Positions 31,252-39,939 of a DNA stretch of 41,225 nt are shown here, piece by piece. Within the stretch, counting starts at the first letter, position 1. Each line of letters opens with the position of its first letter. The stretch lies in the NCBI GenBank assembly GCA_947629755.1, contig CANREY010000010.1, positions 1 to 41,225 on the forward strand, in the 5' to 3' direction. Both the position numbers and the translations under genes were made by a program. Under the pieces are notes generated by a model. That model did no database searches. It worked only from the letters and a program-made list of their open reading frames with translations, and was not told where the DNA came from. The stretch comes from an uncultured Oscillospiraceae bacterium (GTDB taxonomy: Bacteria; Bacillota; Clostridia; Oscillospirales; Oscillospiraceae).

Positions 31252-31911
31252 ATGAAAACAATCGCTATTATTGATGACGACATACATATCGGGGACGCCT
31301 TATCTGAGATATTGGAAAACGAGGGCTACGCGGTGACCCGCGCTTATTCCGGGACCGAGGCGCTCTATCTGCTCTCACAGAATAAACCCGATTTGATCCT
31401 TCTTGATTTGATGCTTCCGGGTCTTTCCGGGGAGGAGGTGCTGCCGCGCATAAAAGGAATACCCGTCATTGTCCTGAGCGCAAAGGTGGACGTTCAGGAT
31501 AAGGTAAACCTTCTGCTTGGCGGCGCGGTGGACTATATCTCCAAGCCTTTTGACACGTCCGAGCTTCTCGCCCGTATCGCCGTGCAGTTTCGTAAGGCGG
31601 AAAAGCCTGATTCTTCTGTATTAACAGCCGGTGATTTAACATTGGATACCGTTACCTTTGATGTGACCGCGGGCGGGCAGTCTGTAAAACTGACCCGGAC
31701 GGAATATGCCATTCTCAAGCTGCTCATGACAAATCCGAAACAGACCATATCCAAAGGCGCTTTACTGGATCACATCAGTCTGGATACCCCTGATTGCACG
31801 GAGCGTTCCCTGAAACAGCATATCAGCAATCTCCGCAGAAAGCTATCGGAAGCCACCGGCGCGGATCATATTGAAACGGTTTGGGGCATCGGCTTCAAGC
31901 TGATTGAATGA
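31252..31911 (+). CDS. OmpR-family response regulator (first gene of the ABC-transporter cluster)
   Basis: A 219-residue regulator: receiver with AIIDDDIHIG, phosphoacceptor Asp52 (DLILLDLMLPG), switch region VIVLSAKVD, and winged helix (KLTRTEYAILKLLM, TERSLKQHISNLRRKL, ETVWGIGFKLIE). ATG 31252 has better spacing from AAAGAG than ATG 31246; either is possible. Codon use here shifts to more A/T-ending codons than the core. It precedes an ABC ATPase, permease and histidine kinase, the order of lantibiotic/peptide-sensing resistance modules. Confidence 0.92.
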   Translation: MKTIAIIDDDIHIGDALSEILENEGYAVTRAYSGTEALYLLSQNKPDLILLDLMLPGLSGEEVLPRIKGIPVIVLSAKVDVQDKVNLLLGGAVDYISKPFDTSELLARIAVQFRKAEKPDSSVLTAGDLTLDTVTFDVTAGGQSVKLTRTEYAILKLLMTNPKQTISKGALLDHISLDTPDCTERSLKQHISNLRRKLSEATGADHIETVWGIGFKLIE

Positions 31912-31913
31912 TT

Positions 31914-31968
31914 TTGACGAAATCTTGACTTTTTCCCGGCCGTTTTCTTGATGATCGTATTTTATAAT
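31914..31968 (+). promoter_or_regulatory. Response-regulator box and promoter of the ABC/permease/kinase genes
   Basis: Two TTGAC units at 31914 and 31925, exactly 11 bp apart, then TATAAT at 31963-31968 with no good -35 at the right distance. This fits activation by the upstream OmpR-type regulator. Another TTGACA lies upstream of that regulator near 31187, without a matching -10. Confidence 0.45.
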
Positions 31969-31998
31969 AGGGTCATCAAGTCAAGGAGGTGCCATACA

Positions 31999-32913
31999 GT
32001 GGACTATGTATTAACTACAAATGGCCTTGGAAAAAGGTATAAGCATTTTCAGGCGTTAAACGATTTGACCATGCACGTTCCCAAAGGGGCGATTTACGGC
32101 TTCGTCGGGAAAAACGGCGCCGGTAAAACGACCTTGATCCGTCTGATTTGCGGATTGCAGGACCCCACATCGGGCGAATATACGTTATACGGCAAAAGGA
32201 ATACGGACAAGGACATTATCAAATCACGCCGCCGTATGGGCGCGGTGGTGGAAACAGCGGCGATCTACATGGACATGACAGCGGAGGAAAATCTGAAGTA
32301 TCAATATCTGCTCATGGGTATTCCGTCCTTTAACGGTATTCCCGAACTGCTGAAGCTGGTGGGGTTGGAAAATACCGGGAAGAAAAAAGCAGGTAACTTC
32401 TCTCTGGGTATGAAACAGCGGCTGGGTATCGCCATTGCTTTAGCCGGTGATCCCGATTTTCTCGTTCTTGACGAGCCAGTGAATGGGCTTGACCCGCAGG
32501 GTATCGTAGAAATACGGGAGTTAATTTTGAAGCTGAACCGGGAACGGCAAATCACCATTCTGATTTCCAGCCATATTTTAGATGAGCTTTCCCGTCTTGC
32601 TACTCACTATGGCATCATTGACAGTGGGAAAATGGTAAAAGAAATAAGCGCCGAAGAACTGGAAGCCGCCTGCCGTAAGTGTACCCGTATGGAGGTAAGC
32701 GACACCGCCGTGCTTGCGCGTGCTCTGGATTCCATGAATGTAGAATATAAAATCATCTCCGCCACTGCCGCAGATGTATATGCAAAGGTCAATATTACTC
32801 AGTTGACTGTTGCTCTGGCAAAAGAAAACTGCGAGGTGCTGTCCATGCAGGAAAGGGACGAAAGTCTGGAGAGCTATTTTATATCCTTAGTGGGAGGTGC
32901 TGACCATGCGTAA
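31999..32913 (+). CDS. ABC transporter ATP-binding protein (peptide/lantibiotic-immunity type)
   Basis: A 304-residue ATPase: GKNGAGKTT Walker A, VVETAAIYMDMTAEENL Q-loop region, signature FSLGMKQR (variant LSxGMKQR), Walker B FLVLDEPVNGLDP, switch His SSHILDEL, and a C-terminal extension of about 85 residues. This is the class that pairs with a short permease to expel bacitracin- or lantibiotic-type peptides. It starts at GTG (31999), with AAGGAGG 9 bases upstream; upstream in-frame ATGs lie in the promoter. It overlaps the permease start by 8 bases. Confidence 0.9.
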   Translation: MDYVLTTNGLGKRYKHFQALNDLTMHVPKGAIYGFVGKNGAGKTTLIRLICGLQDPTSGEYTLYGKRNTDKDIIKSRRRMGAVVETAAIYMDMTAEENLKYQYLLMGIPSFNGIPELLKLVGLENTGKKKAGNFSLGMKQRLGIAIALAGDPDFLVLDEPVNGLDPQGIVEIRELILKLNRERQITILISSHILDELSRLATHYGIIDSGKMVKEISAEELEAACRKCTRMEVSDTAVLARALDSMNVEYKIISATAADVYAKVNITQLTVALAKENCEVLSMQERDESLESYFISLVGGADHA

Positions 32914-33844
32914 ATGTCTATCCGCTGAGATTTACCGGTGCAGACGCAGCACCCTCTTCTGGCTGATGCTCCTTGCTTCCGTCCTTGCCGGTGTATTTTA
33001 TGGCATTGTCTCTATGAGCGGCTCCTTTGAAGATATATTCGTTGTGCCATTGTTTGTTATTTCTGCCGCTTTTATTTCTCTGAACACGGGAAGGGAGTAC
33101 ACAGACAACACCATTCGCAACAAAATAATAATTGGAGCCCCCAAGACTGCCGTTCTGCTCTCCAAGCTGGTATTCGATGTTGGGACCGGCGTTCTCTTCT
33201 GCGCCGCTTTTTTGGCTCCGTGCGCGATCATTCTGTCCTTCGGCGTCCTCTCTAAATTACCGGCATCTGTGCTTTGCTGGACGTTGACCGGCCTTGTTTT
33301 GCTCTCCGTTGTCTGGGCCGTGCTGTTTACAGTCGTCAGTATGCTGACCTCGGCAAAGGGCGTTGGCGGCATTATAAACTTTGTCGTAATAATCGCCGTC
33401 ATGCTCCTTGCCTACCAGCTGGAATCTATCCTCAGACAGCCGGAATTTATTAACACAACTGAACATTCCATGGTACAGATGACCCCGGAGGAGGTCAAGC
33501 AGATCCAAGAGGGAACATATCAGGGAAGCTATTCCGATGCGACTGATGAAAACGGTCAAGTGACGTATTATAAACCCGTTCTCACCAATACGGAACAAAA
33601 GCCTAATCCGAAATATGTAAAACAACCTTTACGTGGGATTTTGACGCATTTGGACTCTATGCTCCCCAACGGCCAGATGAATGAATATGTTTCATGCCTG
33701 TATCACCATGCGGTCGTCGCGTCGGAAGCTGAGCCGTTCGACGATTACCCCCGCTTGAAAACATTTCCGCTGTATTCATGCCTTGACATTCTCCTCCTGT
33801 CAGGCGTCGGCCTGATACTATTCCGAAAAAAAGAAATTCGATAA
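32906..33844 (+). CDS. ABC transporter permease
   Basis: A 312-residue membrane protein of the ABC-2 type: an N-terminal helix (TLFWLMLLASVLAGVFYGI), FVVPLF-like second helix, NTGREYTDNTIRNKIIIGA (the cytosolic loop typical of lantibiotic-immunity permeases), four more helices and a large outside loop (about 175-275) before the final helix. The ATG at 32906 is used since GGGAGG is 8 bases upstream. It forms a transporter with the preceding ATPase. Confidence 0.85.
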   Translation: MRKCLSAEIYRCRRSTLFWLMLLASVLAGVFYGIVSMSGSFEDIFVVPLFVISAAFISLNTGREYTDNTIRNKIIIGAPKTAVLLSKLVFDVGTGVLFCAAFLAPCAIILSFGVLSKLPASVLCWTLTGLVLLSVVWAVLFTVVSMLTSAKGVGGIINFVVIIAVMLLAYQLESILRQPEFINTTEHSMVQMTPEEVKQIQEGTYQGSYSDATDENGQVTYYKPVLTNTEQKPNPKYVKQPLRGILTHLDSMLPNGQMNEYVSCLYHHAVVASEAEPFDDYPRLKTFPLYSCLDILLLSGVGLILFRKKEIR

Positions 33845-33853
33845 GGGGTTTTC

Positions 33854-34735
33854 ATGGAACATTTGCTGCTGCTCATCATCGGAATACTGTTTCTCATCAT
33901 CTTTGCCCTTCTCGCAAAGATTTATTTCCTGCGCCGTTCCGCGCATGAGATCGCAGAAGCGTTCCGTGATAGATTGGCAGAAAATACTAACACTCTTATC
34001 GACATTTCCTCCCGCGACCGGTATATGCGTAGTCTTGCGAACAGCGTGAATACTGAGCTCCGGACCCTCCGGGACAAGAGGCACCGGTATGAACAGGGGG
34101 ATATGGAGTTGAAAGAAGCTGTCACCAACATTTCCCATGATCTGCGCACGCCCCTGACCGCCATCTGCGCGTACCTTGATTTATTGGATCGAGAAGAAAA
34201 AAGCGAAAAGGTCCGGCTGTATCTGGCGCAAATCCAAAACCGGGCGGAGGTGCTTAAAAATCTTACGGAGGAGCTGTTTCATTATAGCGTCGTTACCACT
34301 TCTCAGGAGCTGAAACCCGACCGCGTGAATGTGGTCCATATTCTACAGGAAAGTCTGTTATCCTTTTATGGAGTGATGCGGGAAAAGGAGATCCGGCCGC
34401 AGATCGATCTTCCGGAGGTGCCGGTCTATCGTGATTTGGATATCAATGCCTTAAACCGTATTTTTTCCAACATTATAAGCAACGCCTTGAAATATACAGA
34501 CGGGGATTTCTCCGTCTGTATGAAGGAAGACGGGAGCATTGTATTTTCCAATCGCGCGGAAAGCCTGAATACCGTTTCTGTCGGACGGCTGTTCGACCGC
34601 TTCTACACAGTAGAGGCGCATCGTAATTCCACAGGATTAGGGCTATCTATCGCAAAAAATCTTACCGAACGCATGGGCGGCTTGATCGACGCTGATTATA
34701 CCGATGGAAAATTATTCGTAACAGTGCAATTCTGA
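33854..34735 (+). CDS. Sensor histidine kinase with one membrane helix and a divergent ATPase domain
   Basis: A 293-residue kinase: one N-terminal helix (about 4-26), a coiled linker, HisKA with NISHDLRTP (His95), N-box NIISNALKYT, F-box LFDRFYT and G2 box TGLGLSIAK. The usual G1 box (DxGxG) is absent: the region reads VFSNRAES. That pattern is shared by a group of small kinases next to peptide-exporting ABC transporters, so it may still work. With only one membrane helix it probably senses through the permease. Ten bases separate it from the permease gene; it completes the RR-ATPase-permease-kinase operon. Confidence 0.88.
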   Translation: MEHLLLLIIGILFLIIFALLAKIYFLRRSAHEIAEAFRDRLAENTNTLIDISSRDRYMRSLANSVNTELRTLRDKRHRYEQGDMELKEAVTNISHDLRTPLTAICAYLDLLDREEKSEKVRLYLAQIQNRAEVLKNLTEELFHYSVVTTSQELKPDRVNVVHILQESLLSFYGVMREKEIRPQIDLPEVPVYRDLDINALNRIFSNIISNALKYTDGDFSVCMKEDGSIVFSNRAESLNTVSVGRLFDRFYTVEAHRNSTGLGLSIAKNLTERMGGLIDADYTDGKLFVTVQF

Positions 34736-34973
34736 AAACGGCAATTCCCTTTTGTGTTCCCGGAGTATTGGAGCCACGGCTGGGGTGAATATTCATTTAA
34801 CGGCGTGCATAAAAATTTCCCGCCAGCATAATTGCTGACGGGTGATAATGCAAAATACCCTGCCGCCTCAATTCAATGAAGCCGGAGTTGCGTGATGACT
34901 GGTTCTACAAGGTACACGATACATTGTCTGAAGGCTATGTATAGATGTGTGCCATTTTTCCTAAAATGAACTT
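34736..34973. other. Intergenic stretch with hairpin and a possible gene-tail remnant
   Basis: No gene is assigned. CCCGCCAGCA-TAAT-TGCTGACGGG (34819-34842) forms a hairpin with one mismatch but no T-run. An open 22-codon tail (34876-34944, reading KPELRDDWFYKVHDT then LSEGYV and stop) looks protein-like but I cannot name it; it may be the end of a lost gene. Confidence 0.3.
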
Positions 34974-35570
34974 TTATTCTACCATGCTTCTCAAAATGCT
35001 TGTTATGTCTTTTACTGCTTTAGCCGGTTTATCACTCATAATTTCCCAAACAGGCGATGTACTTTGCTGCCCGGAAAAATATCTTCGGGCGCAAGACAGG
35101 ACTGCCTCCGCATCCCGCTTTTCAAACATGGCATCAATAGCTTCGTCAAAAAGGAGCATATCACATTTTTGAGGACACTCATCATCTAATTCAATTTCAT
35201 ATAAATGGATTTTCGCTCTTTCCTCTTCAGGTTCCTGTTTCCAACCCGCCTCATAGAGAATTTTATAATTTTCAAGGTCGTCAAAAAAATATTTGCATTT
35301 CAAGCGACTGAGGCAGTTTGGAAATTCCGTTCTGCGAACAAATTCAAAAGCTCCTTCAATGCTAAATGTTTCATATTTTGCCCGGTCTAAATATGCCAAT
35401 TTGTCGGGTACTGTCTGTTGAGCTTGACCGTTGGCAAGCATATCGCAAAAGGAGTCAATTCCTTTTTCAAGGGCATATACAAACGGAAGAGTAAGTTCAT
35501 ATTTCTTCTCAAAATCGTTTTTCATTTCTTTTCCCAATATGAGCGTTTGGCTCATATGATACAAAATCAT
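34974..35570 (-). CDS. DUF2441-like hypothetical protein
   Basis: A 198-residue soluble protein starting MILYHMSQTLILG, with GGAGG 8 bases before the ATG. The longer reading to 35666 runs into the promoter and is rejected. Features: an N-terminal LYHMSQ strand, helices, FEFVRRTEFPNC, KYFFDDLENYKILYE, HLYEIELDDE, and a C-terminal ARRYFSGQ. I recall similar proteins as DUF2441; the name is from memory and not certain. Function unknown. AT-rich codon use matches the neighbouring ABC/XRE block rather than the core. Oriented against the kinase operon. Confidence 0.5.
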   Translation of the reverse strand: MILYHMSQTLILGKEMKNDFEKKYELTLPFVYALEKGIDSFCDMLANGQAQQTVPDKLAYLDRAKYETFSIEGAFEFVRRTEFPNCLSRLKCKYFFDDLENYKILYEAGWKQEPEEERAKIHLYEIELDDECPQKCDMLLFDEAIDAMFEKRDAEAVLSCARRYFSGQQSTSPVWEIMSDKPAKAVKDITSILRSMVE

Positions 35571-35671
35571 TCTACCCACCTCCCGTAACCCTCGTTCCAA
35601 AAGCAGAAGCTGTAAAAAGTGAACTCCATAAAATGAACAATTTGCCGGAAAATCACTACCCGACATTAGCT

Positions 35672-35680
35672 ATTATACCA
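35672..35680 (-). promoter_or_regulatory. Extended -10 element for the DUF2441-like gene
   Basis: TGG-TATAAT on the minus strand (35680-35672), an extended -10 box with no clear -35. The inverted repeat GTAGA-AA-TCTAC lies just upstream (35689-35700). Confidence 0.45.
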
Positions 35681-35857
35681 CCCAAATATGTAGAAATCTA
35701 CCACTTTAAGAAGCTTTATAACCTGCTTGTCCTTGGGACGTCCTCCGCAGGCCGCTCTCGCTCATAGTGAGGATAAATGATTCATTGGCGCTTTACTAAG
35801 CCTCCCGAAAATTAACCAACAGTAAAAAATAATTCCCATTATTTAATCAATGTTCAA

Positions 35858-35886
35858 TAGACTTTTGAGCCCCCATCAACTATACT
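35858..35886 (+). promoter_or_regulatory. Possible promoter of the XRE gene
   Basis: TAGACT (35858-35863), 17 bp, TATACT (35881-35886), about 45 bases before the XRE start. Confidence 0.4.
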
Positions 35887-35929
35887 ATGTACAGAAGCGC
35901 TTCAAAGATCGTAAAGGAAATAGTTGAAC

Positions 35930-36988
35930 ATGACGATAGGAAATGTTATCAAAAAATACAGAAAAAATAGCGGTATGACGCAGGAGGAGATGGCCGCCCG
36001 CCTCGGCGTGACCGCGCCCGCTGTGAACAAGTGGGAAAAGGGCGTCACTCTGCCAGATGTGGCTTTGCTGGCGCCCATCGCGCGGCTGCTGGGCATCACC
36101 ACAGACGAGCTTCTGTCCTTTAAAGATGAACTGACAGACGAAGAAATAAACCAATATTTATCAAAGCTCCAAAAGGACTTGGAGAGCCGTGACTTCCACG
36201 ACGTATTCCTTTCCGTGAAGAAAAAAATCGAGGAATACCCCAACTGCGAAAGGCTGATCTGGCAGGCGGCGGTCATTCTGGACGCAAAGCGAATGACAGC
36301 AGAGCTCCCAAATAAAGACATGTATGACGGCGTGATATTCGGGTGGTTTGAGCGGTGCTTGCTCTCCGAAGATGAGCGGATACGCAATCAGGCGGCGGAC
36401 TCGCTGTTCCATGCGTTTATTCGGCAGGAGAATTATGAAAAAGCGGCTCAGTATTTGGATTATTTCTCATTGGAAAATCCGGAACGCAAGCGCAAGAAAG
36501 CGCTTGTGGACAGTAAAACAGGAAAACGGACGGACGCCTACCGTGCATACGAGGAATTGATCTATACCGGGTATCAGCACATACAAATGACATTAAATGA
36601 TCTGCGTATTCTTTATATGGAAGATGACGATCATGAAATGGCAAAAAAGCTGGTCGAGGTTTCGTCCTCTGTCGCGTCCGCGTTTGAAATGGGCAAATAC
36701 AATGAGGTCTGCTTTGGTCTGCATGTCGCGATCTGGGAAAAAGATGCCCCATGGACGGCACAGCTTATGCAGGAAATATTGGATAGTGCAGGTACAATAA
36801 GTGATTTTACAAAATCCAAGCTTTATCAGCACATGGTGATAAAGCCTGTTGACCCTGATTTTTCAGTCGGTTTAAGGCAGAAACTTTTGAAGTCTCTCGG
36901 AGATGAAGCCTTTAATTACATGCGTGGAAATGAGGACTGGGAGAAACTGAAAAGCGAAAGAAAAAAGCCGTCGCGCAACAGAAAATAG
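35930..36988 (+). CDS. XRE-family regulator with a helical C-terminal region
   Basis: A 352-residue protein: an N-terminal helix-turn-helix (about 1-62: TIGNVIKKYRKNSGMTQEEM, LGVTAPAVNKWEKGV, LPDVALLAPIARLLGI) and a long all-helical C-terminal part with TPR-like pairs (SLFHAFIRQENYEKAAQYLDY, ALVDSKTGKRTDAYRAYEEL). This architecture is frequent in clostridial one-component regulators. The ATG at 35930 is taken; a TTG at 35924 is also in frame near AAAGGA. Targets unknown. It may control the divergent DUF2441-like gene. Confidence 0.8.
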   Translation: MTIGNVIKKYRKNSGMTQEEMAARLGVTAPAVNKWEKGVTLPDVALLAPIARLLGITTDELLSFKDELTDEEINQYLSKLQKDLESRDFHDVFLSVKKKIEEYPNCERLIWQAAVILDAKRMTAELPNKDMYDGVIFGWFERCLLSEDERIRNQAADSLFHAFIRQENYEKAAQYLDYFSLENPERKRKKALVDSKTGKRTDAYRAYEELIYTGYQHIQMTLNDLRILYMEDDDHEMAKKLVEVSSSVASAFEMGKYNEVCFGLHVAIWEKDAPWTAQLMQEILDSAGTISDFTKSKLYQHMVIKPVDPDFSVGLRQKLLKSLGDEAFNYMRGNEDWEKLKSERKKPSRNRK

Positions 36989-37219
36989 TCATGCCCTCAT
37001 ACGGCGGCTCACGGAGGCAGCCGCCATGAAGCCAATCCCTCATCGACAAGTCCCGACAAGGTCGCTCCTCTCAAAAAAGCCTGCCCCAGCTAATTTCACC
37101 TCCACATCTTCCTCCACTACTATGTGACGCCCCTTCTCCACATCGTCGTGAACAAGCACCCCGCAGCCGAACACGCCAGTCACGTCGACACGTCCCTCCC
37201 TGAGTGAACATTTAGACAG

Positions 37220-37253
37220 AAAAGCCGTGAAAGCAACAACTTTCACGGCTTTT
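37220..37253. terminator. Strong terminator hairpin downstream of the XRE gene
   Basis: Perfect 14-bp stem AAAAGCCGTGAAAG/CTTTCACGGCTTTT, 6-base loop, followed by T on the plus strand. About 230 bases after the XRE stop. Confidence 0.8.
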
Positions 37254-37300
37254 TGGTCTCAGTATTTGCTACCGGGTTTCCGTATTGATCCTGTACCTGA

Positions 37301-37330
37301 ACCTTAAAGCTTTGCCCTAAGCTTTAAGGT
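37301..37330. repeat. Perfect 12-bp inverted repeat downstream of the O-antigen-ligase-like gene
   Basis: ACCTTAAAGCTT, 6-base TGCCCT centre, AAGCTTTAAGGT. Without a T-run it is a poor terminator on either strand; it could be a protein site or RNA 3' end stem. Confidence 0.6.
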
Positions 37331-37402
37331 GCCTAAAGCTAAGCCTGCAATATCCATATTGCGCTTGCAAAAACCCCGGTCCAATTATCCAGCGGAATGC
37401 GT

Positions 37403-39772
37403 TCAACCGCTCACCCTGTCTATGAACGCCTGGGCGTCGTCGCTTATTACGATCCGGCCCATGTTCTTTGAGTTCCATTCGTCCAGCATCAAAGCGACGC
37501 GCCGGACGCCGGCGCGGTAAGCATCAGTGTCCTCCTCATACCGGAGCATCAGGTCAAAGGCCCGCTGCCACGCCTCGGCGTCCGAGGATACGTAGTCCAC
37601 ATACTTCTCCACCATTGCCAAAGCCTTTTCCGTCCTTCCGGTCTGAAAATAATAGTCTGCCAGGTCGAATGGGACCGTATTTGAATCCAACCGCTCCAGC
37701 TTCTCGGCGTACCTGTCCGCCTGTGAGCGAATATCTTCGGGGACGTCCTCCATGGCCGGTACGCTGTCCACATAAGACAGGGCGTAGTCCGCCCACTCAA
37801 ATTTATCCATGGAGATAGCCTCGTCCAGCGCCTCAAAGGAGTTGCCGGTGTCCGCCACAGCCTTGGCGTGAAGGTTGCCAACAAGCAAAACAGAATATAC
37901 CGCTATGAAAGCGCAGATGACCAAAACGGAAACGGTCTGCCCCTTCCCATTCAGCTTGGGCTTTGGCAGGGCTTCCCCACAGCAAAGGGATATGAGCACG
38001 AATACCCCGAACGCGATGGGCAGATATGGATAGGACGAGAACACCACCTCGATGGCGGCGTGGACCGCCATGAACGCCAGCGAGGCGCCCAGGGCGGGGG
38101 TCAGCGGGTGTGACGTCTGGCCCCTCTTCCGGTCATAGAGGACAGCTGCGGCGGAGCCGCCCAGCAGCAAGAGGAACAGCGCAAGGCCGATTACTCCGGT
38201 CTCAGCCAGCGTCTGGATGTAGTGGTTGTGGGCGTACTTTGTGATATAGGCGAAGGACTGTACGCTCTTGACGCCGTTCTCAAACGCGCCCATTCCCAGA
38301 CCGTATATCGGACTGCGCAGGAACAGCTTCAGACCGTCCGCGAAGAACACGAACCGCTGTATCGCGTTCTCGTTGGCCCACAGCCCCTGGATGCGGTTTG
38401 CCATAAAACCGGGAAGGAGCTTGTACCCCAAAGGTATGTCCCCGGAACCGCTCTCGCCGGCAAAGATCGCGGACCGGACAGCCGCCCCCTCCGGGGCAGT
38501 GAAGTTAAAGTAGACCACGAGACTCCCCTCCGGCACCTCGAAGGTGGCGGCGGAGGCGTCTCCGGTATAAAGAACGGTGCCGGTGTGCATCATGGTGTCC
38601 TGCCGGTCTTGGCTTTCGATCGTCACGTCCAGCGGCCTGTCCGTCTCAACCGAAAGTGAATATGTCCCGGCATCCGGGTAGGCGGCGCGGCGCAGTGTGT
38701 CTCCGGCGTCCAGAGAGATGCCTCCGGTAAGGTTGTACGCGGCGAGGCCGATCGCCACAACGATCCCAAACGCCGCTCCCACGATGATGGGGATGAGCCT
38801 TCTCCTCTTTGAAAGAGCCCCGGCGAGACGTTCGCCGAGGAACCTGTCCGACACACACAGTGCCACGGCTCCCAGCACGGTACAGAGAAGCGGGATGGGC
38901 TGTACTCCATTCCACTGTCGGAAGGAGGTCATTGAGATCACCCCTGCCGCCAGGACGGTACATACCAGCGTTTCCCCCATGAGGATCAGCAGGCCCATCC
39001 GACGTTCCCGGCGTTCCAGCAGGACGAGCAGGATAAACGCCACGGCTATGGACGCGCTCGCGCCCATACTGAACGCCAGCAGGAAAGCCAGCGCGTTGAC
39101 ATACAGAATAACGGTCTGGACAGCCCGCTCCGTCCTACCCTCCGATGAGGTCACGAGGCCCAGGGAGAGCAGGACGCCCAGACCGGCGATACCGGCGAAC
39201 ACGTTGGGATTTTCAAACATGGAGGTCATACGGGCCCCCGCCTCAACTCCGACAAGGCCCGCGTAGTCCGTACCTCCGAGGAGACCGAGGACCGCGCCGC
39301 TCAGGAGCCTTGTGGAGAGCATATCGATGGACACAAGCCCCGCGACAGCGGAAAACCCGGCCAGCACCTTGGCGATCCATCTCCCCGTACTCTGTCCCTC
39401 ACCGGGGGCGTAGGTCAGAAGGAGAAGCCCAAGGCTGAATGCCGAGAGCACCTTCAAAAACTCATACAGGGCAAACTTACCGGATACCGCGTAGAGAGTT
39501 GACACGCCGCCCATGACCACCACAGCGGCCAGCAGGAGCAGAGGTATCCCGATCCGCTTACGCAATCTCGTGAAGAATAGAAATACCGAGGAAAGAAGGA
39601 GCACAGCCAGTACCAGAGCCGCCATCTTGATCGTGGAGGCTGACGTAAGGCACACCCCGATAAAATATAAAGCGGTGCAGAGGACCAGGATCGCCGCCGC
39701 ACCGACTCTGCGCTGTACAGGAACAACGGCCGGCGTCTGCCTTACGGCTCGCCGGTCTGATTTTTTACTCAT
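37403..39772 (-). CDS. O-antigen ligase-like (Wzy/WaaL) membrane protein with C-terminal TPR-like region
   Basis: A 789-residue protein: about 12 membrane helices with a large outside loop (about 350-500), the Wzy_C-type motif region GLGMGAFENG ... YAHNHYIQTLAETGVIGL, then after the last helix a helical C-terminal part (SFEALDEAISMDKFEWADY, YFQTGRTEKALAMVEKYVDY) resembling TPR units. Such enzymes polymerise or attach surface glycans from lipid-linked precursors; in Gram-positives they join glycans to wall or surface proteins. GGAGG precedes the ATG. Its upstream neighbour is the SLH protein, which could be a glycosylated surface partner; that is inferred. Confidence 0.75.
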   Translation of the reverse strand: MSKKSDRRAVRQTPAVVPVQRRVGAAAILVLCTALYFIGVCLTSASTIKMAALVLAVLLLSSVFLFFTRLRKRIGIPLLLLAAVVVMGGVSTLYAVSGKFALYEFLKVLSAFSLGLLLLTYAPGEGQSTGRWIAKVLAGFSAVAGLVSIDMLSTRLLSGAVLGLLGGTDYAGLVGVEAGARMTSMFENPNVFAGIAGLGVLLSLGLVTSSEGRTERAVQTVILYVNALAFLLAFSMGASASIAVAFILLVLLERRERRMGLLILMGETLVCTVLAAGVISMTSFRQWNGVQPIPLLCTVLGAVALCVSDRFLGERLAGALSKRRRLIPIIVGAAFGIVVAIGLAAYNLTGGISLDAGDTLRRAAYPDAGTYSLSVETDRPLDVTIESQDRQDTMMHTGTVLYTGDASAATFEVPEGSLVVYFNFTAPEGAAVRSAIFAGESGSGDIPLGYKLLPGFMANRIQGLWANENAIQRFVFFADGLKLFLRSPIYGLGMGAFENGVKSVQSFAYITKYAHNHYIQTLAETGVIGLALFLLLLGGSAAAVLYDRKRGQTSHPLTPALGASLAFMAVHAAIEVVFSSYPYLPIAFGVFVLISLCCGEALPKPKLNGKGQTVSVLVICAFIAVYSVLLVGNLHAKAVADTGNSFEALDEAISMDKFEWADYALSYVDSVPAMEDVPEDIRSQADRYAEKLERLDSNTVPFDLADYYFQTGRTEKALAMVEKYVDYVSSDAEAWQRAFDLMLRYEEDTDAYRAGVRRVALMLDEWNSKNMGRIVISDDAQAFIDRVSG

Positions 39773-39851
39773 GGACGCCTGCCTCCTGACTTTTCATGGC
39801 GTTATTCGTGTATCCGCGTGGGTGAGGGGGAGCGAATGGAAACGCAGTTAT

Positions 39852-39915
39852 CCCTTCTCCGGGCCCTCCCCCAAAAGGCGAAGGGCTCGGAGAAGGGCGG
39901 GGCCTTGCGGCCCCG
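39852..39915 (-). terminator. Two consecutive hairpins after the SLH protein gene
   Basis: On the minus strand CGGGGCC-GCAA-GGCCCCG (39915-39898, GNRA-type loop) follows the stop, then CCCTTCTCCG/CGGAGAAGGG (39897-39852) with a 26-base loop. No T-run, so termination is uncertain. The compact GC-rich block may be part of a dispersed repeat. Confidence 0.4.
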
Positions 39916-39939
39916 TCCTTCCCGCAGGGAAAATGGGAA

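Larger units (their letters stand above)
35571..35929. other. Divergent intergenic region of the DUF2441-like and XRE genes
   Basis: It holds two promoters (listed separately). In the middle, about 35700-35780, there is a GC-richer patch with short open stretches on the minus strand (RPKDKQVIKLLK) that resembles the tail of a lost gene, but nothing I can name. Confidence 0.3.
36989..37402. other. Gene-free stretch with hairpins, marking the edge of the AT-rich block
   Basis: Contents: GGCGGCT/AGCCGCC hairpin at about 37003-37025; a possible degraded coding stretch on the minus strand (37040-37246) that I cannot assign; a strong terminator at 37220; and a perfect 12-bp inverted repeat (ACCTTAAAGCTT/AAGCTTTAAGGT, 37301-37330) without a T-run. 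Confidence 0.5.

Noticed and set aside
31252-37000. Integrative element with defined ends
   Set aside because: No integrase, relaxase, tRNA or direct-repeat att sites were seen; only composition and gene content suggest transfer.
37040-37246. 68-codon minus-strand open frame in the gap after the XRE gene
   Set aside because: Contains protein-like text (GVFGCGVLVHDDVEKG) but matches nothing I know, has no ribosome-binding site, and its start overlaps the terminator at 37220. Treated as possible debris.
39852-39915. Named repeat family
   Set aside because: The GC-rich double hairpin resembles dispersed repeats, but only one copy was recognised in this window.
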